From: Nocardioides sp. BP30
GTDB lineage: Bacteria; Actinomycetota; Actinomycetes; Propionibacteriales; Nocardioidaceae
Assembly (NCBI RefSeq): GCF_029873215.1
Contig: NZ_CP123620.1
Span: 2,232,001-2,296,000, forward strand
DNA: 64,000 nucleotides
Direction of reading: 5' to 3'
Both the position numbers and the translations under genes were made by a program. A model generated the notes under the pieces. It did not search any database. It saw only the letters and a list, made by a program, of their open reading frames with translations, and had not been told where the DNA came from. Below are positions 9,320 through 19,903 of the stretch, in pieces (the stretch's first letter is position 1; each line of letters begins with the position of its first letter).

Positions 9320-9373
9320 CGATCCGCAGGAACTGACCTCTCGACCCGCGAAAACTGACGTCTCGGCGGGTCA
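9311..9373 (+). repeat. 22-nt-period array, right inverted copy
   Basis: Units at 9311-9332 (GCGGCCACTCGATCCGC), 9333-9354 (CTGACCTCTCGACCCGC) and a third, truncated one at 9355-9373 (CTGACGTCTCG) match the minus-strand array at 8202-8263 unit by unit. Its last three bases, TCA, are the stop codon of the minus-strand DUF349 gene. The arrays therefore begin exactly at the stop codons on both sides of the DUF559 gene. Confidence 0.85.
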
Positions 9374-10606
9374 GCTGAAGTCGGCCGAGGCCCGCTTCGC
9401 CATCTCCAGGAACTGCTTGCGCGACTCGAGGTTCTCCTCCAGGGAGGCGATCCGCTTGGCGTCCCCGGCGGCTCGGGCCTTGTCCAGATCCGACTCCACC
9501 TTCGCGATCGCGTCGGTGAGCTTGCTGATCATGTCGTCGGCGCGGGCCGACTTCTCCGGGTCGGACTTGCGCCACTGCTCGTCCTCGACGGACTTGATCG
9601 CCTGCTCGACCTTGCGCATCCGGCCCTCGAGGTCGCGGATCCGCTCCCGCGGCACCTTGCCGGCCGCGTCCCAGCGCTCGGCGAGGTCACGGAAGGCCGA
9701 CTTGGCGGCACCGAGGTCACCGGACTCGATCTGCGGCAGCAGGGCCTCGGCCTCGACCAGCAGCTGCTCCTTGACCTCGGCGTTGGCGGCGAACTCCGCG
9801 TCCACGGCGGCGTTGGCCTCGTCGCGGGATCCGAAGAAGAGATCCTGAGCGCCTCGGAAGCGCTTCCACAGCGCGTCGTCGATGTCCTTCGGGGCCGGGC
9901 CGGCTGCCTTCCACTGCCGCATCAGCTCCCGGTAGCGGCCGGCAGTAGCGCCCCAGTCGGTCGATCCGGCCAGCTGCTCGGCCTCGGCGGCGAGCCGCTC
10001 CTTGACCGCCCGCGCACCCTCGCGCTTCTCGTTGAGCTCGGCGAAGTGCGACTTGCGCCGCCGGGTGTAGGCCGTCCGTGCGGTGGAGAAGCGGCGCCAG
10101 AGCGCGTCGTCGCTGGCACGGTCGATGCGGGGGAGCGCCTTCCACTGGTCGAGCAGCTCGCGCAGCCGGTTGGCGCCGTTGCGCCAGTCGTTGCCCTCGG
10201 CGAGTCGCTCGGCCTCGGCGACCACGCGCTCCTTCTCGGTGCGGGCCTCGGCGGACTTCGCGGCGCGCTCGGCCTTCCGGGCCTCGCGCTGGGTCGCGAT
10301 CAGGGGCGTGAGCGCGTCCAGGCGCGCGGCGAGTGCCGCCAGGTCGCCGACGGCGTTGGCGTCGGTCACCTGGGCCCGGACGTTCTTGATCGACTCGGTG
10401 GCCTCTTCGGGGCTGAGCTTGGCGCCGTGAACCCGCTTCTCGAGCAGCTCGACCTCGAAGGCGAGGGCCGCGTAGCGCTCGGTGAAGAAGTGCAGCGCCT
10501 CCTCCGGCGTGCCCTCGGGATACTGCCCGACCGCACGTTCGCCGTCGGCGGTGCGCACGAAGACCGTGCCTTCGTCGTCGACGCGGCCCCACTGCTCGCT
10601 CGTCAC
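9371..10606 (-). CDS. DUF349 domain-containing coiled-coil protein
   Basis: An Ala/Glu/Arg-rich, largely helical 411-residue protein with several repeats of about 70 residues, each with a conserved tryptophan near LREL..QWKAL, ALWRRF or ALWKRF, the hallmark of DUF349. No enzymatic motif is visible and the function is not established; no signal peptide or membrane helix is present. The GTG at 10606 is preceded by AGAAGGA at about 8 nt. A DUF349 gene between relA and hisS is a known actinobacterial arrangement. The stop codon coincides with the end of the right repeat array. Confidence 0.8.
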   Translation of the reverse strand: MTSEQWGRVDDEGTVFVRTADGERAVGQYPEGTPEEALHFFTERYAALAFEVELLEKRVHGAKLSPEEATESIKNVRAQVTDANAVGDLAALAARLDALTPLIATQREARKAERAAKSAEARTEKERVVAEAERLAEGNDWRNGANRLRELLDQWKALPRIDRASDDALWRRFSTARTAYTRRRKSHFAELNEKREGARAVKERLAAEAEQLAGSTDWGATAGRYRELMRQWKAAGPAPKDIDDALWKRFRGAQDLFFGSRDEANAAVDAEFAANAEVKEQLLVEAEALLPQIESGDLGAAKSAFRDLAERWDAAGKVPRERIRDLEGRMRKVEQAIKSVEDEQWRKSDPEKSARADDMISKLTDAIAKVESDLDKARAAGDAKRIASLEENLESRKQFLEMAKRASADFS

Positions 10607-10654
10607 TGGTCGTCCTTCTCGTCGGCTGATGCTGTGCTGCTCCGGGCTGGCTCT

Positions 10655-10675
10655 CACCCGCGGGTGCCCATCGTA
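10655..10675 (-). promoter_or_regulatory. Candidate promoter and palindrome for DUF349 gene
   Basis: On the minus strand TACGAT (10670-10675) fits a -10 hexamer. The predicted start site lies inside a perfect 12-bp palindrome, CACCCGCGGGTG (10655-10666). A palindrome over the start site is a plausible operator, though a short GC palindrome can arise by chance here. Confidence 0.35.
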
Positions 10676-10714
10676 GTCAGAGGTGTCGATGCGGTGGCGC
10701 CCGGTTGCGCTCGA

Positions 10715-10720
10715 TAGGGT
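10715..10720 (+). promoter_or_regulatory. Candidate -10 for leaderless MBL-hydrolase mRNA
   Basis: TAGGGT sits 6 nt upstream of the GTG at 10727, leaving no room for a ribosome binding site. This is the same spacing as seen before relA, def and several other genes here. Confidence 0.5.
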
Positions 10721-10726
10721 TGTCCG

Positions 10727-11410
10727 GTGTTGATCGCCGGCTTCCCCGCGGGCCCGTGGGGAACGAACTGCTACCTCGCCGCCACCGGTCCGGGGACCGA
10801 GTGCGTCGTGATCGATCCGGGCATGGACGCGGCCGAGGGCATCGCCGCCGTCGTCCGCGAGCACCGGCTCAAGCCGGTCGCCGTGCTGGTGACCCACGGC
10901 CACGTCGACCACATGTTCTCGGTGGCACCGGTCGCCGGGACGTACGACGCCACCGCGTGGATCCATCCCAAGGACAGGCACCTGCTCGCCGACCCGATGC
11001 AGGGCATGTCGCCCGAGACGGCGCGGATGATGCTCGGCGGCGAGCACACCTGGGCCGAGCCCGACGACGTCCAGGAGCTGGCCGACGGCCAGACGCTGGA
11101 GCTCGCCGGCCTGCGGTTCGTGGTCGACCACACGCCGGGACACACCGAGGGCTCGGTGACCTTCCGCTCGCCGTACGGCGCCGACACGGGCATCTCGGAG
11201 GTCATGTTCTCCGGCGATCTGCTCTTCCAGGGCTCCATCGGCCGCACCGACCTTCCCGGCGGGGACCACGCCACGATCCTGCGCAGCCTCGCTGAGAAGG
11301 TGCTGACCCTTCCCGACGACATCGTGGTCCTGCCCGGCCACGGCGAGCAGACCTCGATCGGGCGCGAGCGCGCCACCAACCCGTTCCTGCAGGACCTGAC
11401 GACCCGATGA
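10727..11410 (+). CDS. MBL-fold metallo-hydrolase (glyoxalase II-like)
   Basis: A 227-residue metallo-beta-lactamase-fold protein. The metal-binding motif is HGHVDH (in THGHVDHM, about residue 60), with further ligands in DHTPGHTEGS, FSGDLLF and PGHGEQT. This arrangement is that of hydroxyacylglutathione hydrolase-like enzymes; its substrate in actinobacteria, which lack glutathione, is unknown and might be a mycothiol or other thioester. The family commonly lies directly before hisS in this phylum, as here: only 10 bases separate the stop from hisS, so the two are probably cotranscribed. Confidence 0.85.
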   Translation: MLIAGFPAGPWGTNCYLAATGPGTECVVIDPGMDAAEGIAAVVREHRLKPVAVLVTHGHVDHMFSVAPVAGTYDATAWIHPKDRHLLADPMQGMSPETARMMLGGEHTWAEPDDVQELADGQTLELAGLRFVVDHTPGHTEGSVTFRSPYGADTGISEVMFSGDLLFQGSIGRTDLPGGDHATILRSLAEKVLTLPDDIVVLPGHGEQTSIGRERATNPFLQDLTTR

Positions 11411-11420
11411 GGTTCCCTCG

Positions 11421-12785
11421 ATGACCAAGCCGACGCCGCTCTCCGGCTTCCCCGAGTTCCTGCCAGCGCAGCGTTTCGTGGAGCAGCAGGTGGTCGCCAC
11501 CCTGGCGCAGACCTTCGAGCTGCACGGCTTCGCCAACGTCGAGACGCGTGCGGTCGAGCCGTTGGACCAGTTGCTGCGCAAGGGCGACACCTCCAAGGAG
11601 GTCTACGTCCTCAAGCGGCTCCAGGACGAGGGCGCCGGGGATGCCGGCATGGGCCTGCACTTCGACCTCACGGTGCCGTTCGCGCGCTACGTGCTGGAGA
11701 ACGCCGGCAAGATCGAGTTCCCCTTCCGGCGCTACCAGATCCAGAAGGTGTGGCGCGGCGAGCGGCCGCAGGAGGGCCGGTTCCGGGAGTTCACCCAGGC
11801 CGATATCGACATCGTCGGCAAGGACGTGCTGTCCTTCCACCACGACGTCGAGGTCACCCGGGTCATGCTGGAGGCGCTCGCGCGGCTGTCGGGTGCCGAC
11901 TCGATCGGTCTGCCGGGATTCCGGCTCCAGGTGAACAACCGCAAGCTGATCCAGGGCTTCTACTCCGCGCTCGGCGCCCCCGACGTGGACGAGGTGATGC
12001 GGCTGATCGACAAGCTCGACAAGCTGCCGGTCGCCGAGGTCGGGAAGCTTCTGGTCGCCGAGGCCGGTCTGAGCGACGAGCAGGCGGACCGCTGCCTCGA
12101 GCTGGCCACCATCTCGGCCGGCGACGACTCCTTCGTCGAGCGCGTGCGCGCCCTGGGCGTCAGCGGCGAGCTGCTGGAGGAGGGACTGACCGAGCTGGCC
12201 ACCCTGATCCGCGCCTGCGCGCCGCTCAACACCGACAAGGTGAGCGTGGTAGCCGATCTCTCGATCGCGCGCGGCCTGGACTACTACACCGGCACCGTCT
12301 TCGAGACCCGCCTGGAGGGCTACGAGTCGCTGGGCTCGATCTGCAGCGGCGGCCGTTACGACGCGCTGGCCTCCGACGGGCGTACGACGTACCCCGGCGT
12401 GGGGATCTCCCTGGGCGTGAGCCGCGTGCTCGTGCCGCTGATGCAGCGCGGTCACCTCACCGCGGACCGGCAGGTGCCCTCCGCCGTACTGGTGGCGCTC
12501 AACGACGAGGAGTCGCGGCCGGCCGCGGACGCCGTCGCCACGGCGCTGCGCGCCCGCGGCATCGCCTGCGAGGTGGCCGCGACCGCGGCGAAGTTCGGCA
12601 AGCAGATCCGTTTCGCCGAGCGCCGCGGGATCCCCTACGTCTGGTTCGACACCGCCGAGGGGCACCAGGTCAAGGACATCCGCAGCGGTGACCAGGTGCC
12701 GGCCGACGTACGGACGTGGGAGCCTCCGGTCGAGGACCGGCGTCCGCGGGTGGTGCTGAGCGACCACTCGACCGCCGAGAACTGA
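11421..12785 (+). CDS. hisS: Histidyl-tRNA synthetase
   Basis: A 454-residue class II aminoacyl-tRNA synthetase that charges tRNA-His. Motif 2 is within [22 protein letters not shown], the histidine-specific segment is [13 protein letters not shown], and motif 3 is [10 protein letters not shown]. The C-terminal anticodon-binding domain ends near VEDRRPRV. The last eight codons and the TGA (SDHSTAEN, about 12759-12785) lie inside a 22-nt-period repeat array, so the extreme C-terminus and stop codon appear to derive from the repeat. The ATG is 10 bp after the MBL hydrolase; aspS follows. Confidence 0.96.
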   Translation: MTKPTPLSGFPEFLPAQRFVEQQVVATLAQTFELHGFANVETRAVEPLDQLLRKGDTSKEVYVLKRLQDEGAGDAGMGLHFDLTVPFARYVLENAGKIEFPFRRYQIQKVWRGERPQEGRFREFTQADIDIVGKDVLSFHHDVEVTRVMLEALARLSGADSIGLPGFRLQVNNRKLIQGFYSALGAPDVDEVMRLIDKLDKLPVAEVGKLLVAEAGLSDEQADRCLELATISAGDDSFVERVRALGVSGELLEEGLTELATLIRACAPLNTDKVSVVADLSIARGLDYYTGTVFETRLEGYESLGSICSGGRYDALASDGRTTYPGVGISLGVSRVLVPLMQRGHLTADRQVPSAVLVALNDEESRPAADAVATALRARGIACEVAATAAKFGKQIRFAERRGIPYVWFDTAEGHQVKDIRSGDQVPADVRTWEPPVEDRRPRVVLSDHSTAEN

Positions 12786-12817
12786 CCACTCGACCCGCAA
12801 GAACTGACCACTCAACG
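12760..12817 (+). repeat. 22-nt-period array at the hisS stop codon
   Basis: Units at 12760-12781 (GCGACCACTCGACCGCC), 12782-12803 (CTGACCACTCGACCCGC) and a partial unit at 12804-12817 (CTGACCACTCAACG). The repeat, unit order and truncated third unit match the arrays flanking the DUF559 gene. It begins inside the hisS coding sequence and supplies its TGA stop; the aspS start follows 13 nt after the array. Confidence 0.85.
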
Positions 12818-12829
12818 TTAGGAACAGCA

Positions 12830-14620
<1,791 letters not shown>

Positions 14621-14631
14621 GAGTGCCCGCG

Positions 14632-14666
14632 GCGGCGCCGGAACACGTCCTGTGAAACGGCGCTGC
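14632..14666 (+). terminator. Weak hairpin after aspS
   Basis: GCGGCGCCG (14632-14640) can pair with CGGCGCTGC (14658-14666), one wobble pair, across a 17-nt loop. There is no T-run. The 220-bp region up to the ABC permease otherwise holds only the candidate promoter noted separately. Confidence 0.3.
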
Positions 14667-14723
14667 AACAGGTTGAGACCAGATCGTTACCGGCAGGTGG
14701 TCGCCCGCGGGTGTGGCGTCACT

Positions 14724-14729
14724 TAGAGT
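14724..14729 (+). promoter_or_regulatory. Candidate -10 for peptide ABC operon
   Basis: TAGAGT fits TANNNT and would give a 5' leader of roughly 105 nt before the permease ATG at 14841. No convincing -35 and no obvious regulator-binding palindrome were seen. Confidence 0.35.
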
Positions 14730-14840
14730 CGGAACGGTGCACCAGCCAGCTGCACCGGCTCTCGCGCGACCACAGGGTCCGTGAAGCCGGGTGCGAGGAG
14801 GGGCACCAGTCCGATCGACCCGAGCAGCCACGAGGTACGC

Positions 14841-15839
14841 ATGGCCATCAGCCCCACGGAGACCGAACAGCGCTCCGAGGTCGGAGTCGTCACCGTCGGG
14901 GAGGCGCCGGCAGCCAAGTCGCCCACGCGCCTGGCGGTCGAGCGGTTCCGCAGGGACAAGCTCTCGATGGTCTCCTTCATCGTGGTGGCCCTCCTCGCGA
15001 TCGCTGCGATCCTCGCGCCGCTCCTGGTGCGCCTCGGCGTCCTCGACTACTCCTCGCTGCACCAGAACCTGACCGACCCGGCGAACGGCGGTACGCCGAC
15101 CGGGGCGCACGGCGGCATCAGCTCGCACCACCTCCTGGGCGTCGTGCCGGGCAGCGGCTGGGACGTGCTGTCGCGGTTGTGGGTCGGGGTCGCGTTCTCG
15201 ATCGGGATCTGCCTGTGCGCCACGATCGTCTCCGTCGTCATCGGGACCGTGCTCGGCATCATCGGCGGATACTCGCGCGGATTCGCGGACTCCTTCATCG
15301 GCCGCATCGTCGACCTGACGCTGTCCTTCCCGCAGACCCTGATGCTGCTGGCGCTCTCAGCGCCGATCATCACGCTGTTCCGCAACCACCTGCACCTGCA
15401 GGGGAACCTGGCGAACGCGCTCTACGTCATCCTCGTGCTCGGCTTCTTCGGCTGGCCCTCGGTGCAGCGGCTCATCCGCGGCCAGGTGCTCTCCATCCGC
15501 GAGCGGGAGTTCATCGACGCCGCTCGTTCGCTGGGTGCCTCCAACAGCCGGATCTACTTCCGCGAGCTGCTGCCCAACCTGTGGGCGCCGCTGCTGGTCG
15601 TCAGCACGCTGATGCTCCCGTCCTACGTCTCGGCGGAGGCCGCGCTGAGCTACCTCGGGGTCGGCGTGCAGGCGCCGCTGCCCACCCTGGGCAACGTGCT
15701 CTCGGATGCCACGCAGTGGATCGACGGTGATCCGATCTACTTCTGGATCCCGGCGGTCGTGATCGTGGTCGTGGTCGTCAGCTTCAACCTGCTCGGCGAC
15801 GGTCTGCGCGACGCGCTCGACCCGAAGGCCGGCCGGTAG
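14841..15839 (+). CDS. Peptide-type ABC transporter permease (DppC/OppC-like)
   Basis: A 332-residue inner-membrane permease. A cytoplasmic N-terminus is followed by helix 1 (VSFIVVALLAIAAILAPLLV), a large external loop, and the binding-protein-dependent transport core. The EAA-type cytoplasmic loop contains EFIDAARSLGASNSRIYFRELLPN, where it contacts the ATPases. Placing this permease first, before the binding protein and the DppB-type permease, is not the commonest order. The ATG at 14841 is chosen because it begins a typical hydrophilic lead; an earlier in-frame start is possible. Peptide import is inferred from the family; the substrate is unknown. Confidence 0.88.
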   Translation: MAISPTETEQRSEVGVVTVGEAPAAKSPTRLAVERFRRDKLSMVSFIVVALLAIAAILAPLLVRLGVLDYSSLHQNLTDPANGGTPTGAHGGISSHHLLGVVPGSGWDVLSRLWVGVAFSIGICLCATIVSVVIGTVLGIIGGYSRGFADSFIGRIVDLTLSFPQTLMLLALSAPIITLFRNHLHLQGNLANALYVILVLGFFGWPSVQRLIRGQVLSIREREFIDAARSLGASNSRIYFRELLPNLWAPLLVVSTLMLPSYVSAEAALSYLGVGVQAPLPTLGNVLSDATQWIDGDPIYFWIPAVVIVVVVVSFNLLGDGLRDALDPKAGR

Positions 15840-15911
15840 CCGACCGCCCCCAGAACCCCCACAAGGGAACGTGCGCCGCCCAGCGGGGGCGCCTCAACCA
15901 AGGAGAAACGA

Positions 15912-17654
15912 ATGACGACGAACGGTAGGCGGATCGCCGCCGTGGGCGCGATCGCCGCGCTCTCGGTCGGGGTCCTCTCGGCCTGCGGTGGTGCGGGCAA
16001 CAGCGGCGGTAGCTCCAGCTCTGCCAACAAGGGCACGCTGTACTACCTCACCGCCACCTCCGCGAAGCCCGAGCACCTGGACCCGCAGCGGGTCTACATC
16101 GGTCGCGACATCACCAACCTGTCGCGGCTGGCCTACCGCCAGCTGGTGACGTTCCCCGACACCTCGGACGTGACGGCGGGCACCAAGCCGGTCCCGGACC
16201 TCGCCACCGACACCGGTACCTCGAGCAACGGCGCCAAGACCTGGAAGTTCACGCTGAAGGACGGCGTGAAGTGGCAGGACGGCAAGCCGATCACCTGCGA
16301 CGACCTCAAGTACGGCGCGTCGCGCGTCTTCGCCCAGAGCGTCATCCCCGGTGGCCCGAACTACCTGGTGTCCTACCTCGACGTGCCGACCAACAAGGAC
16401 GGCACCTCGATCTACGCCGGGCCGTACGACAAGACGGCCGCCAACAAGGCCGGCCAGGCCGCCTTCGACAAGGCGATCACCTGCTCGGGCAACACCATCA
16501 CGTACAACTTCAAGAAGCCGTGGCCGGACTTCCCGCTGGCCATCGCCGCGCTGCACATGATGGACCCGTACCGCCAGGACAAGGACCAGGGCGACAAGTC
16601 CAACTACCAGGTCTTCTCCGACGGCCCGTACGAGCTCCAGGGCACCTGGAACGAGAACACCGGCGGCACGTTCGTTCGCAACCCGAACTACGACAAGTCG
16701 ACCGACTCAACCGACATCCGCAAGGCGCTGCCGAACAAGATCGTCTTCCAGGTCGGCTCGACCACCGAGACCATCTCCGACCGGCTCATCGCCGACAGCG
16801 GCAACGACCAGAACGCTGTCACCGACCGCTCCGTGCCGCCGACCCGCTACAGCCAGCTCAAGGGTTCGGTGAACGACCGCCTCGCCACCGTCGAGTCGCC
16901 CTACATCGACTACCTGGCCGTCAACGTCAAGCACATCACCAACCCGATGGTGCGCCAGGCGCTGTACGAGGCGACGAACCAGCAGGGCTGGATCGACGCC
17001 GGCGGCGGCTCGCGCTCCTACAAGCCGGCTCACTCGCTGGTCGCCCCGAGCGTCGTCGGCTACAAGGCGAACCCCGCGTTCGACGCGCCGGAGAGCGGCG
17101 ACGTCAACAAGGCCAAGCAGCTGCTGCAGCAGGCCGGTGTGAAGACGCCGTACCCGATCAACTTCATGTACGAGAAGACCGACACGGCCGACAAGCAGGC
17201 CGCGGTGCTCAAGTCGCAGTGGGAGCAGGCCGGTTTCAAGGTCACGCTGACCGGTATCGACGCCGACAACTACTACACCACCATCGAGAAGCCCTCGAAC
17301 AACGGTGACCTCTACTGGGCCGGCTGGGGCGCTGACTGGCCGTCCGCCATCACCGTCACCCCGCCGCTGTTCGACGGCCGGGTCAACCTGACCAAGGACT
17401 CCACGAACAGCGACTACGGTCAGTACAACGACCCGGCGTTCAACAAGCTCGTGGACCAGGCGCAGAACGCCGCCTCGCTGGACGCGCAGACCACCGCTCT
17501 GCAGGCGGCCGACGCCCAGCTCGGCAAGGACTACGCCTACATCCCGCTGGAGAACCAGATCTTCAACCTCCTGCGCGGTAGCAACGTGACCGGCTACACG
17601 AACACGCCGGCCTCGAACGGCTACCCCGACCTCGGCGGGATCAACGTCAAGTAA
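15912..17654 (+). CDS. Peptide-type ABC transporter substrate-binding lipoprotein
   Basis: A 580-residue family 5 extracellular solute-binding protein. The signal peptide ends with a lipobox (LSAC, cysteine about residue 25), so it should be a membrane-anchored lipoprotein. The body has the typical DppA/OppA layout: KPVPDLATD, WKFTLKDGVKWQDGKPIT near the N-terminus and NQIFNLLRGSNVTGY near the C-terminus. It captures the substrate and delivers it to the flanking permeases. AAGGAG lies just upstream of the ATG. Hairpins upstream (about 15869-15893) and downstream (17662-17752) could raise its expression relative to the membrane components. Confidence 0.92.
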   Translation: MTTNGRRIAAVGAIAALSVGVLSACGGAGNSGGSSSSANKGTLYYLTATSAKPEHLDPQRVYIGRDITNLSRLAYRQLVTFPDTSDVTAGTKPVPDLATDTGTSSNGAKTWKFTLKDGVKWQDGKPITCDDLKYGASRVFAQSVIPGGPNYLVSYLDVPTNKDGTSIYAGPYDKTAANKAGQAAFDKAITCSGNTITYNFKKPWPDFPLAIAALHMMDPYRQDKDQGDKSNYQVFSDGPYELQGTWNENTGGTFVRNPNYDKSTDSTDIRKALPNKIVFQVGSTTETISDRLIADSGNDQNAVTDRSVPPTRYSQLKGSVNDRLATVESPYIDYLAVNVKHITNPMVRQALYEATNQQGWIDAGGGSRSYKPAHSLVAPSVVGYKANPAFDAPESGDVNKAKQLLQQAGVKTPYPINFMYEKTDTADKQAAVLKSQWEQAGFKVTLTGIDADNYYTTIEKPSNNGDLYWAGWGADWPSAITVTPPLFDGRVNLTKDSTNSDYGQYNDPAFNKLVDQAQNAASLDAQTTALQAADAQLGKDYAYIPLENQIFNLLRGSNVTGYTNTPASNGYPDLGGINVK

Positions 17655-17661
17655 CGGCGAC

Positions 17662-17752
17662 GGCGGCGGTCGATGACCTCGGCCGCCGCCTGCCTACCCA
17701 AGTGACTGACATCGGTGCGGGGAGGGACTCGTGAGCGTCCCGCCCCGCACCG
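17662..17752 (+). terminator. Two strong hairpins after the binding-protein gene
   Basis: The first stem is GGCGGCGG (17662-17669) with CCGCCGCC (17683-17690). The second is CGGTGCGGGG (17713-17722) with CCCCGCACCG (17743-17752), extended inside by GGGAC/GTCCC. No T-run follows. In binding-protein operons such structures often protect the upstream mRNA end or partly stop transcription, allowing more binding protein than permease. Confidence 0.6.
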
Positions 17753-17785
17753 GTCGGCCCTGAACGGCAAGGTGCACCCAACCCC

Positions 17786-18799
17786 ATGTTTGCCTACATC
17801 GTCCGGCGAGCCGTGATCGGCGTCGCCCTGCTCATCGTGATGAGTCTGGTGACGTTCATCCTGTTCTTCTCCGGCGCCTTCGACCCGGCCCGCAACGCCT
17901 GCGGCAAGGTCTGCTCGCCGGCCCAGATCGCGCAGACCAAGAAGGCGCTCGGCTACGACAAGCCGCTCGTCGTGCAGTGGGGCAAGTTCCTCAAGGGCGT
18001 CGTCGCCGGTCGCGACTACCCCGACGACCCGGCGCTGCGCAAGGCGAACCCCAGCCTGGTGACGCACTGCGCCGCCCCGTGCCTGGGCTACTCGATGGTC
18101 AACACGACGACCGTCAACAGCGAGCTGAAGTCAGCGGCTCCGGTCTCGATCTCGATCGCGATCGTCGCCTTCGTGCTCTGGATCATCGGAGGCCTGCTCT
18201 TCGGCATCATCGCCGCCATGACCAAGGGCTCGTTCCTCGATCGCGGCATCGTCGGGCTCTCGCTGGTCTTCTACGCGTTCCCGACCTTCGTCATCGGCCT
18301 CCTGCTGCTGCGCTTCGTCGCCATCCGCTGGCAGATCTTCGAGCTGCCGGTCTACGTGCCTTTCACCCAGAATCCTGGGCTCTGGTTGACGAACCTCATC
18401 CTGCCGGCGCTGACGCTCGCGCTGTTCTACATGGCTGCGTACGCCCGGATGAGCCGCGCCTTCATCATCGAGGCCTCAGGCGAGGACTACGTCCGCACGG
18501 CCAAGGCGAAGGGCGTGAAACGAGTCCCGCTGCTGCTCAAGCACACCCTGCGCGCGGCGCTGACGCCGCTGGTGACGATGGCAGGCCTGGACCTGGCCAT
18601 CCTGCTGGGCGGCGCGATCATCACCGAGAACGTCTTCACCTTCCACGGCCTCGGCCTGTTGGCGGTGACGTCGAACTCCCGGCAGGACCTGCCGACGATC
18701 GTCGGCATCGTGCTGCTGCTGTCCGCGTTCGTGATCGTCGCCAACGTGATCGTCGACATCCTCTACGCCTTCATCGACCCCCGCGTGCGGCTGGTCTGA
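17786..18799 (+). CDS. Peptide-type ABC transporter permease (DppB/OppB-like)
   Basis: A 337-residue permease with the DppB-type N-terminus (MFAYIVRRAVIGVALLIVMS), a long external segment with paired cysteines (NACGKVC and HCAAPC), five further helices, and the EAA loop around EDYVRTAKAKGVKRVPLLLKH. It pairs with the permease at 14841 to form the membrane channel. The four external cysteines suggest disulfides in the extracytoplasmic loop. The next gene begins 9 bp after the stop. Substrate specificity cannot be inferred from the sequence. Confidence 0.9.
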   Translation: MFAYIVRRAVIGVALLIVMSLVTFILFFSGAFDPARNACGKVCSPAQIAQTKKALGYDKPLVVQWGKFLKGVVAGRDYPDDPALRKANPSLVTHCAAPCLGYSMVNTTTVNSELKSAAPVSISIAIVAFVLWIIGGLLFGIIAAMTKGSFLDRGIVGLSLVFYAFPTFVIGLLLLRFVAIRWQIFELPVYVPFTQNPGLWLTNLILPALTLALFYMAAYARMSRAFIIEASGEDYVRTAKAKGVKRVPLLLKHTLRAALTPLVTMAGLDLAILLGGAIITENVFTFHGLGLLAVTSNSRQDLPTIVGIVLLLSAFVIVANVIVDILYAFIDPRVRLV

Positions 18800-18808
18800 G
18801 GAAGAAAC

Positions 18809-19903
18809 ATGAGCACACTTGTGAACAACGCTGAAACCGGAAGCTCGGCCGCTAGCGAGGGCTACCTGTCCGTCCGCGATCTGGTGGTCCACTTCCCGAC
18901 CTCCGACGGTGTCGTCAAGGCGACCGACGGACTCTCCTACGACGTCGCGCGCGGCAAGACGCTCGGGATCGTCGGCGAGTCCGGCTCGGGCAAGTCCGTC
19001 TCGAGCTCGGCGATCCTCGGACTCCACCGCGGCACCAACGCCCAGGTCTCCGGCGAGATCCTGCTCGACGGCGTCGACCTGCTGCAGGTCTCCGACGAGG
19101 AGATGCGTCGGCGGCGCGGCAAGGACGTCGCGATGATCTTCCAGGACCCGCTCTCGGCGATGCACCCGTACTACACGGTCGGCAACCAGATCGCTGAGGC
19201 CTACCGGGTGCACAACCACGTCTCGCGTCGCGCAGCGCGGGCCCGCGCGATCGAGATGCTCGACCGGGTCGGCATCCCGCAGCCCTCGCGCCGCGTCGAC
19301 GACTACCCGCACCAGTTCTCCGGCGGTATGCGCCAGCGCGCCATGATCGCGATGAGCCTGATCAACGACCCGGGCCTGCTGATCGCCGACGAGCCGACGA
19401 CCGCCCTCGACGTGACCGTCCAGGCGCAGATCCTCGACCTGCTGCAGGACCTGCAGCGGGAGTTCAACTCAGCGATCATCATCATCACCCACGACCTCGG
19501 TGTCGTGGCCGAGATGGCCGACGACGTCCTGGTGATGTACGGCGGCCGGGCGGTCGAGTACGGCCCCACCGCCGAGATCCTGGTCCGACCGGAGATGCCC
19601 TACACCTGGGGCCTGCTCTCCAGCGTCCCGGACGTCCTGGGCGACACCGACGCGAAGCTGATTCCGATCCCGGGCAACCCTCCGAGCCTCCTGCACCCGC
19701 CGAGCGGGTGCGCCTTCCACCCGCGCTGCACGCACCGCGACAAGGTGCCGGGGAACCTGTGCTTCACCGAGCTGCCCGAGCTGTTGCCTGTGGCGGAGGG
19801 CCGCAACCACACGAAGCGATGCCACCTCGCCAACCCGGACGAGGTGTACGCGATCGAGGTACTTCCCGAGATCGCGCCCGACCTGGTGGAGGAGCAGGGA
19901 TGA
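18809..19903 (+). CDS. Peptide-type ABC transporter ATP-binding protein (DppD/OppD-like)
   Basis: A 364-residue cytoplasmic ATPase with Walker A GESGSGKS (about 55-62), the signature [10 protein letters not shown], Walker [13 protein letters not shown] and the H-loop ITHD. The C-terminal oligopeptide-family region has the cysteine-containing segment [15 protein letters not shown], which in some relatives holds an iron-sulfur cluster. It works as a heterodimer with the following ATPase. A GAGGAAGAAA ribosome-binding region precedes the ATG, and the stop overlaps the next start (ATGA). Confidence 0.93.
   Translation: MSTLVNNAETGSSAASEGYLSVRDLVVHFPTSDGVVKATDGLSYDVARGKTLGIVGESGSGKSVSSSAILGLHRGTNAQVSGEILLDGVDLLQVSDEEMRRRRGKDVAMIFQDPLSAMHPYYTVGNQIAEAYRVHNHVSRRAARARAIEMLDRVGIPQPSRRVDDYPHQFSGGMRQRAMIAMSLINDPGLLIADEPTTALDVTVQAQILDLLQDLQREFNSAIIIITHDLGVVAEMADDVLVMYGGRAVEYGPTAEILVRPEMPYTWGLLSSVPDVLGDTDAKLIPIPGNPPSLLHPPSGCAFHPRCTHRDKVPGNLCFTELPELLPVAEGRNHTKRCHLANPDEVYAIEVLPEIAPDLVEEQG

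Noticed and set aside
8202..9373. An insertion sequence carrying a transposase
   Set aside because: The enclosed gene has no DDE, HUH or serine/tyrosine recombinase motifs, and no target-site duplication is visible outside the arrays. A nuclease-type cassette remains possible and is kept as a finding.
8202..12817. Could the 22-nt arrays be CRISPR?
   Set aside because: Units are directly adjacent with no unique spacers, there are only three per site, and no cas gene is near.
12786..12829. T-box leader before aspS or hisS
   Set aside because: The gaps are 44 and 10 nt, far too short, and no T-box sequence is present.
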